DNA of 25,823 nt. It comes from Methylococcales bacterium. Its GTDB lineage: Bacteria; Pseudomonadota; Gammaproteobacteria; Methylococcales; Methylomonadaceae. The notes beneath the pieces were generated by a model that saw only the letters and a list, made by a program, of their open reading frames with translations, searched no databases and was not told the DNA's origin. The number at the start of each line of letters is the position of its first letter. The first letter of the stretch is position 1. The stretch spans positions 1 to 25,823 of the forward strand of contig JAGLEW010000014.1 of assembly GCA_023144875.1 (NCBI GenBank), written 5' to 3'. This document shows positions 16,314 to 24,707 of the stretch, piece by piece. The position numbers and the translations under genes were made by a program.

Positions 16314-16870
16314 AAATACCAATCGCTGGATAAATTCCACTGTGGATCAAGATAAGAAAGTGGCCGAAGCGGTAACGGTAAAGCCTCTCGATCAAACTGC
16401 CATTTTACCTGAAGCCTATATTTTTCATCCGATTTAATTTCAACCGCACGAATCAGATTATTTTTACGAATAATGGACAGGGCATTTAGCGCCGAGCCCA
16501 TGCTATGAAAATAGTTTATTTCCTTGTGAGTAACGCTGTAGGTCTTTAATAAGGCATGATATTGAATTCTATAACAGTATTTCTCTGATATGAGGTTTTT
16601 ATTCCAAACCACTCTAACCTGTTCTAACTGAACCGCTAAACACCATGATAGTGGAATGCTGCTTTGCAATGCGTTAATAGCGATAGAGCTCAAATAAAAA
16701 TTGGTTTCCACATTAAGTCGATACCATTGATTATTTGCTTGTAACTGAACTTGTGTAAACTGAATTGAAGGTTCATTGGCAAATAAGGCTTCAAAAAATA
16801 CCCCCAATAATAAAAATAACCCTAAAAATCGCCGACTCCCTGTTCTCACAATAAGACTCTTACTCCGCAT
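16295..16870 (-). CDS. DUF4390 family exported protein
   Basis: The product (191 residues from the ATG at 16870) has a signal peptide: basic start (RSKSLIVRTGSRR), hydrophobic core (FLGLFLLLGVFFEALF) and probable cleavage near FANE. The mature part has the DUF4390 pattern, with IQFTQVQLQANNQWYRLNVE near its start, repeated beta-strands, and a C-terminal RPLSYLDPQWNLSSDWYLW. DUF4390 genes commonly sit directly before ntrY in beta- and gammaproteobacteria, as here, so a role in the periplasmic side of NtrYX signalling is a reasonable inference, but no function is proven. The gene overlaps glnE by 11 bases and ntrY by 19 bases, strongly suggesting one transcript. Confidence 0.88.
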   Translation of the reverse strand: MRSKSLIVRTGSRRFLGLFLLLGVFFEALFANEPSIQFTQVQLQANNQWYRLNVETNFYLSSIAINALQSSIPLSWCLAVQLEQVRVVWNKNLISEKYCYRIQYHALLKTYSVTHKEINYFHSMGSALNALSIIRKNNLIRAVEIKSDEKYRLQVKWQFDREALPLPLRPLSYLDPQWNLSSDWYLWTSEP

Positions 16871-19712
16871 CACTCATTAATTGTTGCCATGTGGTCTCCA
16901 CAAAAGCACGCTGTTTAGAAAAAAGCTTCGTATCAGCCAACACTTTTTTCCCTTGTAACACTTGTTGATGCCCATAATCTCGATAATTACAATAAATTAT
17001 TGTGAGCGTTTGTGCCTGCGTTTCTGTAAAAAAACCATATTGCTTTAATGCCTCAATTGAATGTAGGTTATCGGTATACTCTGTTAATTCAACATGCTGT
17101 TCACTTTGAGATAATACCCCAAATTGCACCATAAATTCTATATCAGCTACCCCGCCTTTACTTTGTTTGACATCAAATTTTCCACTTTTATCCGCAAGCG
17201 CCTCACGCATTTTTTCACGCATTTCTCTCACTTCTTTTTTAAGTGTGACGCTTTCTCTTGGTAATGCCAAAATATAGGCACGAATGGTTTCATAATCTGT
17301 TTGTAAGTCCTGATCCCCTGCAATAAAACGCCCTCGAACTAATGCCTGATGCTCCCACGTCCATGCCTCTTCCTTAAGGTATTGCGCATACATCTTAATA
17401 TTAGCGACTAATAAGCCCGAGTTACCATTAGGTCTTAAGCGCATATCAACTTCATATAATTGACCTGATAACATTTTTGTATCTAAAACATGCCTAATTT
17501 TTTGTCCTAAGCGCCCATAAAACTGTGCATTTGGAATGGGTTTTTTCCCTTGAGTCATTGCATGCCCTTGTGCGCAATTATACAAAAACACCAAGTCTAA
17601 ATCCGAGCCATAACCCAGTTCAATACCGCCTAATTTTCCAAAACCAAGAACGCTAAATCCTGCTATTTTTTCGCCTGTATCAATAGGAAACCCATGTTTT
17701 TGGGTCAATAAAAACCATGCATAATTCACCACATAATCAACAATAACTTCAGCAATCGTGGTTAAATAATCACTCACGACACGCAATGGAATTACTTTCA
17801 TAATATCAGCCGCAGCCACACGTAAAACATTGAGATGTTTAAATTGACGCAACCCAATCATGACCTGCTCTTCATCCGCTAAATCCACGCCCTTAAGTTG
17901 CTGATGCAATTGTTTTTGCAACGCCTGTTTCTCTAAAGGTTCATATAGTGAACGAGTATCCAATAACTCATCAAATAAAATGGGGTAACGTGCTAAATAA
18001 TTACACACCCATTGACTTGCCGCTGATAATTTAACCAATTGGTTGAGTGCATCAGGGTTTTCAGATAATAACGATAAATAAACATTTCTCCCTGCGACCG
18101 CTTCATATAAGGTTAACAGCCGTGTTAAGGTTACTTCACTTTTATCAACCACAACCACTGCTTCAATTAATTTTGGCATTAATTGCGCTAATGTCATACG
18201 CCCTTTTGAACTTAAGTGCCGAATTGCGGAGGTATTTTTAAAGTTTTGTAACAGTGCTAAAACTTTTTCGACATTATCAAACGCTAAATCAGAATAATCT
18301 TGTTCTTTTAAACTCCCAGACCAAAGGAGTTGGCTACTTTTTGGACTTTCTTCTTGTTCTGAAAAAGAAAAAACCGCTTCAAATTCTTGTTGAACTTGAT
18401 TTCTAACCTGATTTAAAGCAACTAAAAAATCATCCCAATTTGGAAAATTCATGGAATAGGCTAAAATTTGTCGAACGGTCTCATCTTTAGGTAAATCGTG
18501 GGTTTGCTTGTCTTGGTATTGTTGAATATGGTTTTCTACACGGCGTAAAAATTCATACGAACTAATTAATTGTTCGGCATTTTTTCGTGGTAATAAGACT
18601 AATTCACCTAATAATTTTAGAATATTTAAAATACCGCGTTGCTGTAAGCCCTTTTCTTGCCCACCTCGAATTAATTGAAAGGCTTGCCCCATAAATTCAA
18701 TTTCACGAATACCTCCAAACCCAAGTTTAATATTATCCATACGGTCTTTTCGGCGTAATTCTTGGATAATTTGCAGCTTTAAAGATCGTAATTCTTCAAA
18801 TGCACCATAGTCTAAATAACGCCGATATACAAAAGGCTTTAGCATCGCCATTAATTGTTGACCACTGTCAAAATCACCTGCGACTGGACGCGCCTTAATC
18901 ATGGCATAACGCTCCCACTCACGCGCCTGTGTTAAATAATAATGTTCCATGCCATCAAAACTCATGATAATCGCGCCACTATCCCCAAAAGGACGCAAGC
19001 GAATATCGGTACGAAACACAAAGCCATCAATGGTGGTCGCATCTAAGACCTTCACTAAATTACGACAAACACGGCTGAAAAATTCGCTGTAATAAGTTTG
19101 CTTACGATCATTTAGGACACCATCTTCTGCATAGGCAAAAATTAAATCAATATCGGATGAATAATTAAGTTCCCATGCGCCAAGTTTTCCCATACCTAAA
19201 ACCACTATATTCATAGGACTTCCATCGCTAAACGTAGGCGTACCAAAACGTTGACACGCTTTTTGGTATAAAAATTTTAGGGAAAATTGGATACAGGTTT
19301 CAGCTAAAGTGGTTAAATCATGTAAAGTTTCATCAAGAGTTGCCCAGTACGCTAAATCTCGCCACGCAATTCGTACCATTTCACGACGACGAAATAAACG
19401 TAATTGTTGCATTAAGGTTTTTTCATCCTCAATGGTTTGTTGCGCTAAATAACTGGCGTAATTTTTTCGGTGGTCACTGGAAAATAAGGCTTGCGTTTCT
19501 ATTAAATCAATTAATAATGCAGGAGAACGAACGCAACTTTCAGCCACAAATTGACTGCAACAAAAAACACGTGGGAGTGTGGTTTCAACCAAAGCGTTTT
19601 CAGGGAATATAAGTCCAAGTGTTTTAATTTTTGCATCAAATTGTGCAATTTTACTTGCGGTTAAATCGTGCAAACGAGGAGGAAGTAGAGGTAGGGATTC
19701 TGAAGAAGACAT
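16860..19712 (-). CDS. glnE: Bifunctional glutamine synthetase adenylyltransferase/adenylyl-removing enzyme
   Basis: GlnE adds AMP to, and removes it from, glutamine synthetase, switching nitrogen assimilation off and on in response to PII and glutamine. The 950 residues match E. coli (946). Two nucleotidyltransferase domains are visible: the N-terminal one with GMGKLGAWELNYSSDIDL (Asp187 and Asp189), expected to remove AMP, and the C-terminal one with GFGKLGGIELGYGSDLDL (Asp704 and Asp706), expected to add it. Helical regions with RPFGDSGAI and RPNGNSGLLV accompany each. Both metal-binding Asp pairs are intact. The ATG at 19710-19712 is preferred over a GTG two codons earlier. It leads the DUF4390-ntrYX group, which joins enzyme-level and transcriptional nitrogen control in one transcript. 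Confidence 0.96.
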   Translation of the reverse strand: MSSSESLPLLPPRLHDLTASKIAQFDAKIKTLGLIFPENALVETTLPRVFCCSQFVAESCVRSPALLIDLIETQALFSSDHRKNYASYLAQQTIEDEKTLMQQLRLFRRREMVRIAWRDLAYWATLDETLHDLTTLAETCIQFSLKFLYQKACQRFGTPTFSDGSPMNIVVLGMGKLGAWELNYSSDIDLIFAYAEDGVLNDRKQTYYSEFFSRVCRNLVKVLDATTIDGFVFRTDIRLRPFGDSGAIIMSFDGMEHYYLTQAREWERYAMIKARPVAGDFDSGQQLMAMLKPFVYRRYLDYGAFEELRSLKLQIIQELRRKDRMDNIKLGFGGIREIEFMGQAFQLIRGGQEKGLQQRGILNILKLLGELVLLPRKNAEQLISSYEFLRRVENHIQQYQDKQTHDLPKDETVRQILAYSMNFPNWDDFLVALNQVRNQVQQEFEAVFSFSEQEESPKSSQLLWSGSLKEQDYSDLAFDNVEKVLALLQNFKNTSAIRHLSSKGRMTLAQLMPKLIEAVVVVDKSEVTLTRLLTLYEAVAGRNVYLSLLSENPDALNQLVKLSAASQWVCNYLARYPILFDELLDTRSLYEPLEKQALQKQLHQQLKGVDLADEEQVMIGLRQFKHLNVLRVAAADIMKVIPLRVVSDYLTTIAEVIVDYVVNYAWFLLTQKHGFPIDTGEKIAGFSVLGFGKLGGIELGYGSDLDLVFLYNCAQGHAMTQGKKPIPNAQFYGRLGQKIRHVLDTKMLSGQLYEVDMRLRPNGNSGLLVANIKMYAQYLKEEAWTWEHQALVRGRFIAGDQDLQTDYETIRAYILALPRESVTLKKEVREMREKMREALADKSGKFDVKQSKGGVADIEFMVQFGVLSQSEQHVELTEYTDNLHSIEALKQYGFFTETQAQTLTIIYCNYRDYGHQQVLQGKKVLADTKLFSKQRAFVETTWQQLMSDAE

Positions 19713-19741
19713 AAGCACTTTTTATGGACAGAAAAGGTCTT

Positions 19742-19771
19742 ATAATACCCAAAAAATCGTAATAAAAGTAA
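19742..19771 (-). promoter_or_regulatory. Possible sigma-70 promoter for glnE group
   Basis: On the minus strand a TATTAT -10-like hexamer (19742-19747) lies 18 bases after TTACTT (19766-19771), about 30 bases before the glnE ATG. The -10 matches consensus at five of six positions, the -35 at about three. The 80-base gap after the DUF2231 gene leaves room for a separate promoter. This is a pattern match only. Confidence 0.35.
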
Positions 19772-19792
19772 GTGAATTGGTATTTTTAACGA

Positions 19793-20428
19793 TTAATGCG
19801 TGTGGTCATGATGTGAATGTTCCTGAAAAGCAGGCGTTTGGTTAATTTTAACCGCGTCAACGGAAACCCCATGTTTATAAACCATTAACCCCCCTAAATC
19901 AGCTCCTAACATAATAAGTACTGATAAGGTAGCCGATAAAAATACGTGGAGAACATTGACTACCCCTCTGACCATACCCTTAGCTAATAACCGCCAAATG
20001 GATAATATCAAGGCTAAAGATAATGAGGCTATTCCCAGCATTTCATGCTTTTCAATAATGGCATGAATCGTTTCATCATGTGCAACCGCATCTGCAGCCA
20101 GAAACCCTGCAATCACCGCACAAATAACGCCTATTGTCCCAAGATAAAGCAACCCACTCGCTACCGTGCGCCAATGCGGTTGTCTAAATAACGTTCCAAT
20201 CAAGTCAATGACAAAAAAGCTAATTAAAAAAGCAATCGGGAAATGCACCACCAGTGGATGTATATTCGACATTGCCGTAATACCTGGCATCATGATAATA
20301 AAAATATCTGCGAATGAGTTATCGACCAGCATTTCTATAAAGCTTAAAACACCATCAAGCATTGCGACAATTCCTCCAGACCCTGAGCCGCCATGCACTT
20401 GAAAAGATAAAAAATACAGCGCATTCAT
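19793..20428 (-). CDS. DUF2231 membrane protein with His-rich C-terminus
   Basis: The 211-residue protein carries the DUF2231 signature SNIHPLVVHFPIAFLISFF (55-73), with histidines 57 and 62 at the start of the first core helix. Further helices lie at about 91-112, 129-147 and 160-182, with His117, His122, His128 and His161 near membrane ends, consistent with metal or haem binding. The N-terminal 50 residues are hydrophobic and less typical. The tail ends EHSHHDHTH, a likely metal-binding cluster. A strong Shine-Dalgarno (AGGTGAG) lies 9 bases before the ATG. It occupies the place after ihfB where many gammaproteobacteria have lapA. DUF2231 function is not established; it could be an inner-membrane redox or metal protein. 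Confidence 0.82.
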   Translation of the reverse strand: MNALYFLSFQVHGGSGSGGIVAMLDGVLSFIEMLVDNSFADIFIIMMPGITAMSNIHPLVVHFPIAFLISFFVIDLIGTLFRQPHWRTVASGLLYLGTIGVICAVIAGFLAADAVAHDETIHAIIEKHEMLGIASLSLALILSIWRLLAKGMVRGVVNVLHVFLSATLSVLIMLGADLGGLMVYKHGVSVDAVKINQTPAFQEHSHHDHTH

Positions 20429-20480
20429 AACAACTAACTCACCTAAAAGAAAATATAATTAACGTCAAACAAGAGGGGAT

Positions 20481-20786
20481 TTACCGAATAACAGGATGAT
20501 TATTCCGTGATTCGTTCACTCGCTCTCGTAGTTCTTTACCGGGTTTAAAGTGCGGTACATATTTAAGTGCAAGAGAAACTGCACCTCCTGTTTTAGGGTT
20601 TCGTCCCATACGCGGCGGACGATAATGTAATGAAAAACTTCCAAAGCCTCTAATTTCAATGCGATCACCCTCAGATAAGGATTGACTCATTTGTTCAAGA
20701 ATACATTTAACCACTAATTCTACATCTTTAGTTGCTAAATTCGGTTGTTTTTTTGCCAATGCTTCAATTAATTCTGATTTTGTCAC
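20481..20786 (-). CDS. ihfB: Integration host factor subunit beta
   Basis: IhfB pairs with IhfA to bend DNA at specific sites, assisting recombination and sigma-54 transcription. The 101 residues match the HU/IHF fold: MTKSELIEALAKKQPNLATK, then GDRIEIRGFGSFSLHYRPPR, the beta-arm motif GRNPKTGGAVSL with the DNA-intercalating Pro, and a C-terminal FKPGKELRERVN. A seven-residue tail extends beyond E. coli IhfB (94). The start is GTG at 20784-20786, with AGGG 6 bases upstream. Its place directly after rpsA is conserved in gammaproteobacteria, which favours IhfB over HU. Confidence 0.95.
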   Translation of the reverse strand: MTKSELIEALAKKQPNLATKDVELVVKCILEQMSQSLSEGDRIEIRGFGSFSLHYRPPRMGRNPKTGGAVSLALKYVPHFKPGKELRERVNESRNNHPVIR

Positions 20787-20812
20787 GTTTTACCCTGTGA
20801 AAAATAAAATCA

Positions 20813-20840
20813 ACCCTTTTTACCTAATTATAAAAAGGGT
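20813..20840 (-). terminator. Hairpin between rpsA and ihfB (attenuator or processing site)
   Basis: ACCCTTTTT (20813-20821) and AAAAAGGGT (20832-20840) form a perfect 9-pair stem with a 10-base loop in the gap after the rpsA stop. On the minus strand the stem is followed by TGATTTTATTTTT. The stem is AT-rich and the T-run is not immediate, so partial termination or mRNA processing is more likely than a full stop. It could set the ratio of abundant rpsA mRNA to ihfB mRNA. Confidence 0.5.
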
Positions 20841-20859
20841 CAATGAAAATATAACCTAA

Positions 20860-22521
20860 CTATTTATCCATTTGTTTAAAGATATCACCTAATGTAGCTG
20901 TACCTGATGATTGTTTTGAATAATCTTTCACGACACTTGTCTCCGCATCATTGTCTTTGGCTTTAATCGATAATGAAATAGATTTACTCTTTTTATCAAC
21001 GCCTACAAACTTCGCAACGACTTCATCACCAACTTTCAATAAAGTACGCGCATCTTCAACACGATTACGTTGAATTTCAGACGCTCGTAAATAACCATCA
21101 ATATCATCTGCTAAGGTAATAACCGCCCCTTTCGCATCCACTTCTTTGACAATTCCTTTAATCAAGCTGCCTTTTTCATTGGCGGCAATATAATTTTGAA
21201 AAGGATCTTGCTCTAACTGTTTAACCCCTAGTGAAATACGTTCACGTTCTGGGTCAACAGCCAAGATAATGGTTTCAACTTCATCCCCTTTTTTGTAATC
21301 ACGAATTGCTTCGTCATCATTTTCTTTCCAAGAAATATCAGACATGTGAACCAAGCCATCAATGCCACCTTCCAAGCCAATGAAAATACCAAAATCGGTA
21401 ATAGATTTAATTTTACCGCTGATTTTTTCGCCTTTATTATGGGTTGCTGCAAACTCTTCCCAAGGATTGACTTTACATTGTTTCATACCTAATGAAATAC
21501 GACGACGCTCTTCATCAATCTCTAAAATCATGACTTCAACTTCGTCACCCAATGCAACTACTTTAGCAGGGTTTACATTTTTATTCGTCCAATCCATCTC
21601 AGAAACGTGAACTAATCCTTCAACGCCTTCTTCGATTTCAACAAAACAACCGTAATCGGTTAAGTTATTGACTTTACCAAACACACGTTGTCCCGCTGGG
21701 TAACGACGCGCAATATTTTGCCAAGGATCTTCGCCCATTTGCTTCATACCTAATGAAACGCGGGTTTTTTCTCTATCAAACTTAAGAACTTTAACTTGAA
21801 CTTCTTGACCAATTTCAACACATTCCGAAGGATGACGAACTCTGCGCCACGCCATATCAGTAATATGTAATAAACCGTCGATACCGCCTAAATCAATAAA
21901 CGCACCATAATCGGTTAAATTTTTAACGATACCCGCAACAATCGCACCGTCTTTCAGAGTTTTCATTAACTCTTCACGTTCAGCACTGTATTCTTTTTCA
22001 ACCACAGCACGACGAGATAACACAACATTATTGCGTTTTTGGTCAATTTTAATGACTTTAAACTCAAGATCACGCCCTTCTAAGAAGGTAGTGTCTCTAA
22101 TAGGACGAACATCAACCAGCGAACCTGGTAAGAAAGCACGTAAAGCACCCACAGCAACGGTAAAACCACCACGCACTTTGCCATTAATACGGCCCGTAAT
22201 GGTTTCTTCGTCTTCAAAGGCTTTTTCCAATTCGCCCCATGCTTTATTTTTCTTCGCCTTATCACGAGAAAGTAAGGTTGAACCTAAGCCATCTTCAAAC
22301 AAATCTAAGGCAACTTCAACTTCATCACCAATTTCAACTTCTAAATCACCATCTGGATTTAAAAATTGCCATTTCGGGATAACACCCTCTGATTTTGCCT
22401 GTGTGCTAACGATGACGTATTCATTTTCAATGTCAAGGACCGTACCCATTAACATTGCACCCGGACGCATTTCCGTCTGGGCTAAACTTTCTTCAAATAA
22501 TTCAGCAAAGCTTTCGCTCAT
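20860..22521 (-). CDS. rpsA: 30S ribosomal protein S1
   Basis: S1 binds mRNA and places it on the 30S subunit. The 553 residues (E. coli 557) begin MSESFAELFEESLAQTEMRP, like the E. coli protein. Six S1 domains follow at about 20-88, 105-171, 190-260, 275-348, 362-435 and 449-517; the third to fifth show the pattern LTDYGAFIDLGGIDGLLHI, LTDYGCFVEIEEGVEGLVHV and ITDFGIFIGLEGGIDGLVHM. The ATG at 22519-22521 is preferred because AGGA ends 9 bases upstream; an ATG three codons earlier directly abuts that site. It lies between cmk and ihfB, the usual gammaproteobacterial order. A terminator-like hairpin and a leader hairpin precede it, suggesting separate control. Confidence 0.97.
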   Translation of the reverse strand: MSESFAELFEESLAQTEMRPGAMLMGTVLDIENEYVIVSTQAKSEGVIPKWQFLNPDGDLEVEIGDEVEVALDLFEDGLGSTLLSRDKAKKNKAWGELEKAFEDEETITGRINGKVRGGFTVAVGALRAFLPGSLVDVRPIRDTTFLEGRDLEFKVIKIDQKRNNVVLSRRAVVEKEYSAEREELMKTLKDGAIVAGIVKNLTDYGAFIDLGGIDGLLHITDMAWRRVRHPSECVEIGQEVQVKVLKFDREKTRVSLGMKQMGEDPWQNIARRYPAGQRVFGKVNNLTDYGCFVEIEEGVEGLVHVSEMDWTNKNVNPAKVVALGDEVEVMILEIDEERRRISLGMKQCKVNPWEEFAATHNKGEKISGKIKSITDFGIFIGLEGGIDGLVHMSDISWKENDDEAIRDYKKGDEVETIILAVDPERERISLGVKQLEQDPFQNYIAANEKGSLIKGIVKEVDAKGAVITLADDIDGYLRASEIQRNRVEDARTLLKVGDEVVAKFVGVDKKSKSISLSIKAKDNDAETSVVKDYSKQSSGTATLGDIFKQMDK

Positions 22522-22530
22522 TGTCTTCAT

Positions 22531-22558
22531 TCCTATGCTTGTTAATACACAAACAAGC
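22531..22558 (-). promoter_or_regulatory. rpsA leader hairpin next to the ribosome binding site
   Basis: GCTTGTT (22537-22543) and AACAAGC (22552-22558) form a perfect 7-pair stem with an 8-base loop. On the mRNA it ends two bases before the AGGA Shine-Dalgarno (22531-22534). E. coli rpsA has a structured leader through which S1 represses its own translation, so this stem could serve the same purpose; that link is inference. Confidence 0.5.
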
Positions 22559-22577
22559 TCTTTTTTTTCAAATAGTT

Positions 22578-22600
22578 AAAAAAAACTGTCCTCACGACAG
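22578..22600 (-). terminator. Rho-independent terminator-like hairpin after cmk
   Basis: On the minus strand CTGTC-GTGAG-GACAG is followed at once by eight T residues (22578-22585). The stem is only five pairs but the T-run is long. It lies 12 bases after the cmk stop and 57 bases before the rpsA start, so it would separate aroA-cmk transcription from rpsA, at least in part. Confidence 0.6.
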
Positions 22601-22612
22601 CCACGAAATCCA

Positions 22613-23266
22613 TTATTGGATAAAATTTAATACCTTCTCAATGACCTGTTCAATCGACAAATCAGAAGAATCAAGATAAAAAGCATCGGATGCGGGGACT
22701 AAAGGCGCGACTTTGCGCTCAGTATCACGTTTATCACGATTTTTTATCTCTTTTGTTATTTCACTAAGATTAGCATCAATTCCTTTTTCAATCAACTGTT
22801 TATAGCGCCTTTTTGCGCGTTTCATCGCAGTTGCGGTCAAATAAATTTTATATTCAGCCTCAGGAAAAACCACCGTCCCCATATCACGTCCATCGGCCAC
22901 CAATCCTTGTGGTTGTTTAAAATCTTTTTGTTTTTGCAATAAAACCGCTCTCACCTCAGGAATTGCGGCAATAATAGAAGCCGTATTTCCAGTCGTTTCC
23001 ATGCTTAATTGGTGCGTGATATCTTCACCATCTAAGAGAACGACCAACGCCTCTTTACATTCAAAGGCTAATGTCATTGATTGTGCAATTTCAACCACCG
23101 CACTCACATCTTCTAACGCTATTTTTTGGGCTAAACAGGCAATTGCTAACGCACGATAAATAGAACCACTGTCTAAATAATGCCAGCCTAATTGGTGGGC
23201 AATCGCACGACTTACCGTGCCTTTGCCAGCACCACTAGGGCCATCAATGGTTAAAACAGGAATCAT
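22613..23266 (-). CDS. cmk: Cytidylate kinase
   Basis: Cmk phosphorylates CMP and dCMP with ATP for nucleotide recycling. The 217 residues (E. coli 227) start MIPVLTIDGPSGAGKGTVSR, with the P-loop GPSGAGKGT at 9-17. HYLDSGSIYRALA binds the base, VADGRDMGTVVFP is the CMP-specific signature, and RRYKQLIEKG and RDKRDTERKVAPL form the lid and arginine-rich region. The ATG overlaps the aroA stop as ATGA, indicating coupled translation. The aroA-cmk-rpsA-ihfB order is typical of gammaproteobacteria. Confidence 0.96.
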   Translation of the reverse strand: MIPVLTIDGPSGAGKGTVSRAIAHQLGWHYLDSGSIYRALAIACLAQKIALEDVSAVVEIAQSMTLAFECKEALVVLLDGEDITHQLSMETTGNTASIIAAIPEVRAVLLQKQKDFKQPQGLVADGRDMGTVVFPEAEYKIYLTATAMKRAKRRYKQLIEKGIDANLSEITKEIKNRDKRDTERKVAPLVPASDAFYLDSSDLSIEQVIEKVLNFIQ

Positions 23267-24570
23267 GCTTCGGTACTCGTTAACTGCAATCCTAAAGATG
23301 TGGCTAAATCACAAAATTCAGGAAAAGACGTATTTACATTGGCACAATTTTGAACGGTAATTGCTGAACTTGCTCGTAAACCTGCCATCGAAAAGGCCAT
23401 TGCAATACGATGATCATCATGTGATTGCACTTCACCACCACTCATTTGTCCACCATTAATAATCATGCCATCCTCAGTAACCGTTGCATCAACATTCAAT
23501 GTTTGTAAACCTTCAGCCATCACTTGAATTCGATCACATTCTTTGACGCGTAACTCTTCAGCGCCTGTTAATACCGTTTGCCCTGATGCACAGGCTGCCG
23601 CGATAAATAATACAGGAAACTCATCAATTGCCAGCGGTACTAACGCTTCAGGAATAACAATGCCCTTAAGTTCACTACTGGTGACCCGTAAATCAGCCAC
23701 AGGTTCGCCGCCAACTTCCCGTGGGTTTAAAATTTCAATGGATGCACCCATTAATTTTAAAATATCAATTACCCCTGTGCGCGTTGGATTCATGCCGACA
23801 TGTTGCAAGGTGACCTCCGAATTTTTGGCAATGGATGCCCCCACCAAAAAAAATGCTGCCGATGAAATATCACTGGGTACATCAATATTGCTGGCGGTTA
23901 ATTGACCGTTACTATTAATAGTCGCCTGACGACCAGATCGCTGTACGGGATAACCAAAGCCATTTAACATTCGCTCGGTATGATCGCGCGTCGGTGCAGG
24001 TTCTGTGACCTTCGTTTCACCGCTGGCATACATCCCTGCTAATAATAAGCACGATTTAACCTGCGCACTCGCCATTGGTAACACATAATCAATGCCTTTT
24101 AAGCGTTTTGAGCCTGTAATTTTTAACGGTGCAGAACCATTGGCTTGGGTTTCAATGGTCGCTCCCATCAACGCCAAAGGCTCGGTCACACGCCGCATAG
24201 GACGCGAAGATAACGACTCATCGCCCGTTAAGATACAATCAAAATTTTGCCCAGCTAATAAACCACTTAACAAACGCATAGACGTGCCCGAATTGCCCAA
24301 ATATAATGGCGCATTGGGTGCTTTTAAACCTTGCTTACCCACACCATGAATAGTCACGTTGCCATCAACAGGATCGCTAATTTCAACCCCCATCGCCCGA
24401 AATGCTTTCAAGGTTGACATCGCATCCTCCGCATTTAAAAACCCTTTTACCTGCGTCACGCCCTCGGCTAATGCGCCCAACATAATAGAGCGATGTGACA
24501 TGGATTTATCGCCAGGTACTCGAACCGTTCCATTTAAACCATCACTTGGTTGCACAACAAAGGTAATCAT
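23263..24570 (-). CDS. aroA: 3-phosphoshikimate 1-carboxyvinyltransferase (EPSP synthase)
   Basis: AroA joins phosphoenolpyruvate to shikimate-3-phosphate, the sixth step of the shikimate pathway. The 435 residues include VRVPGDKSMSHRS (substrate-binding Lys22), LGNSGTSMRLL (PEP loop), LPMASAQVKSCLLLAG, IDEFPVLFIAAA with the catalytic Asp, and EELRVKECDRI with the catalytic Glu. Motifs such as SSRPMRRVTEPLALMGA, SAQVKS and TRDHTERMLNGFG follow the class II (CP4-like) pattern rather than the E. coli class I pattern. The PEP loop has Gly95 where CP4 has Ala, and Leu100 where E. coli has Pro101. The ATG is preceded by AGG at 6 bases and by a perfect TATAAT about 60 bases upstream. It heads the aroA-cmk transcript. 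Confidence 0.96.
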   Translation of the reverse strand: MITFVVQPSDGLNGTVRVPGDKSMSHRSIMLGALAEGVTQVKGFLNAEDAMSTLKAFRAMGVEISDPVDGNVTIHGVGKQGLKAPNAPLYLGNSGTSMRLLSGLLAGQNFDCILTGDESLSSRPMRRVTEPLALMGATIETQANGSAPLKITGSKRLKGIDYVLPMASAQVKSCLLLAGMYASGETKVTEPAPTRDHTERMLNGFGYPVQRSGRQATINSNGQLTASNIDVPSDISSAAFFLVGASIAKNSEVTLQHVGMNPTRTGVIDILKLMGASIEILNPREVGGEPVADLRVTSSELKGIVIPEALVPLAIDEFPVLFIAAACASGQTVLTGAEELRVKECDRIQVMAEGLQTLNVDATVTEDGMIINGGQMSGGEVQSHDDHRIAMAFSMAGLRASSAITVQNCANVNTSFPEFCDLATSLGLQLTSTEA

Positions 24571-24634
24571 TTTTGACCTATTGGTTTTTAAAAAAGAAGT
24601 CTAATTTTACAATTTCGGCGTAAATTAACCCCGT

Positions 24635-24640
24635 ATTATA
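24635..24640 (-). promoter_or_regulatory. -10 element of a likely aroA promoter
   Basis: A perfect TATAAT on the minus strand lies about 65 bases before the aroA ATG, giving a leader of roughly 58 bases. No good -35 hexamer sits at 16-18 bases, so the promoter may be weak or activator-dependent. Confidence 0.45.
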
Positions 24641-24697
24641 ACCCTATTTAATTCAGAAAATAATAAAAACAAATCCACTTTAAAACTTAAGATAGAA

Positions 24698-24707
24698 TAG
24701 TCGACTA
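24698..24707. promoter_or_regulatory. Palindrome in the aroA/murA divergent region
   Basis: TAGTCGACTA is a perfect 10-base palindrome; extending to GAATAGTCGACTACTC keeps symmetry with one mismatch per arm. It lies 42 bases before the murA start and about 58 bases upstream of the aroA -10. It could be an operator, but a 10-base palindrome can occur by chance. The rest of the 178-base region (24571-24748) is AT-rich and shows no gene. Confidence 0.3.

Noticed and set aside
19579..19845. Plus-strand open frame across the glnE start and the following gap
   Set aside because: It overlaps glnE and the DUF2231 gene in antisense and shows no protein-like features.
22031..22579. Long plus-strand open frame of 182 codons opposite rpsA
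   Set aside because: It is antisense to a highly conserved gene in a repetitive region; its translation is serine/lysine-rich with no recognisable domain and no ribosome binding site.
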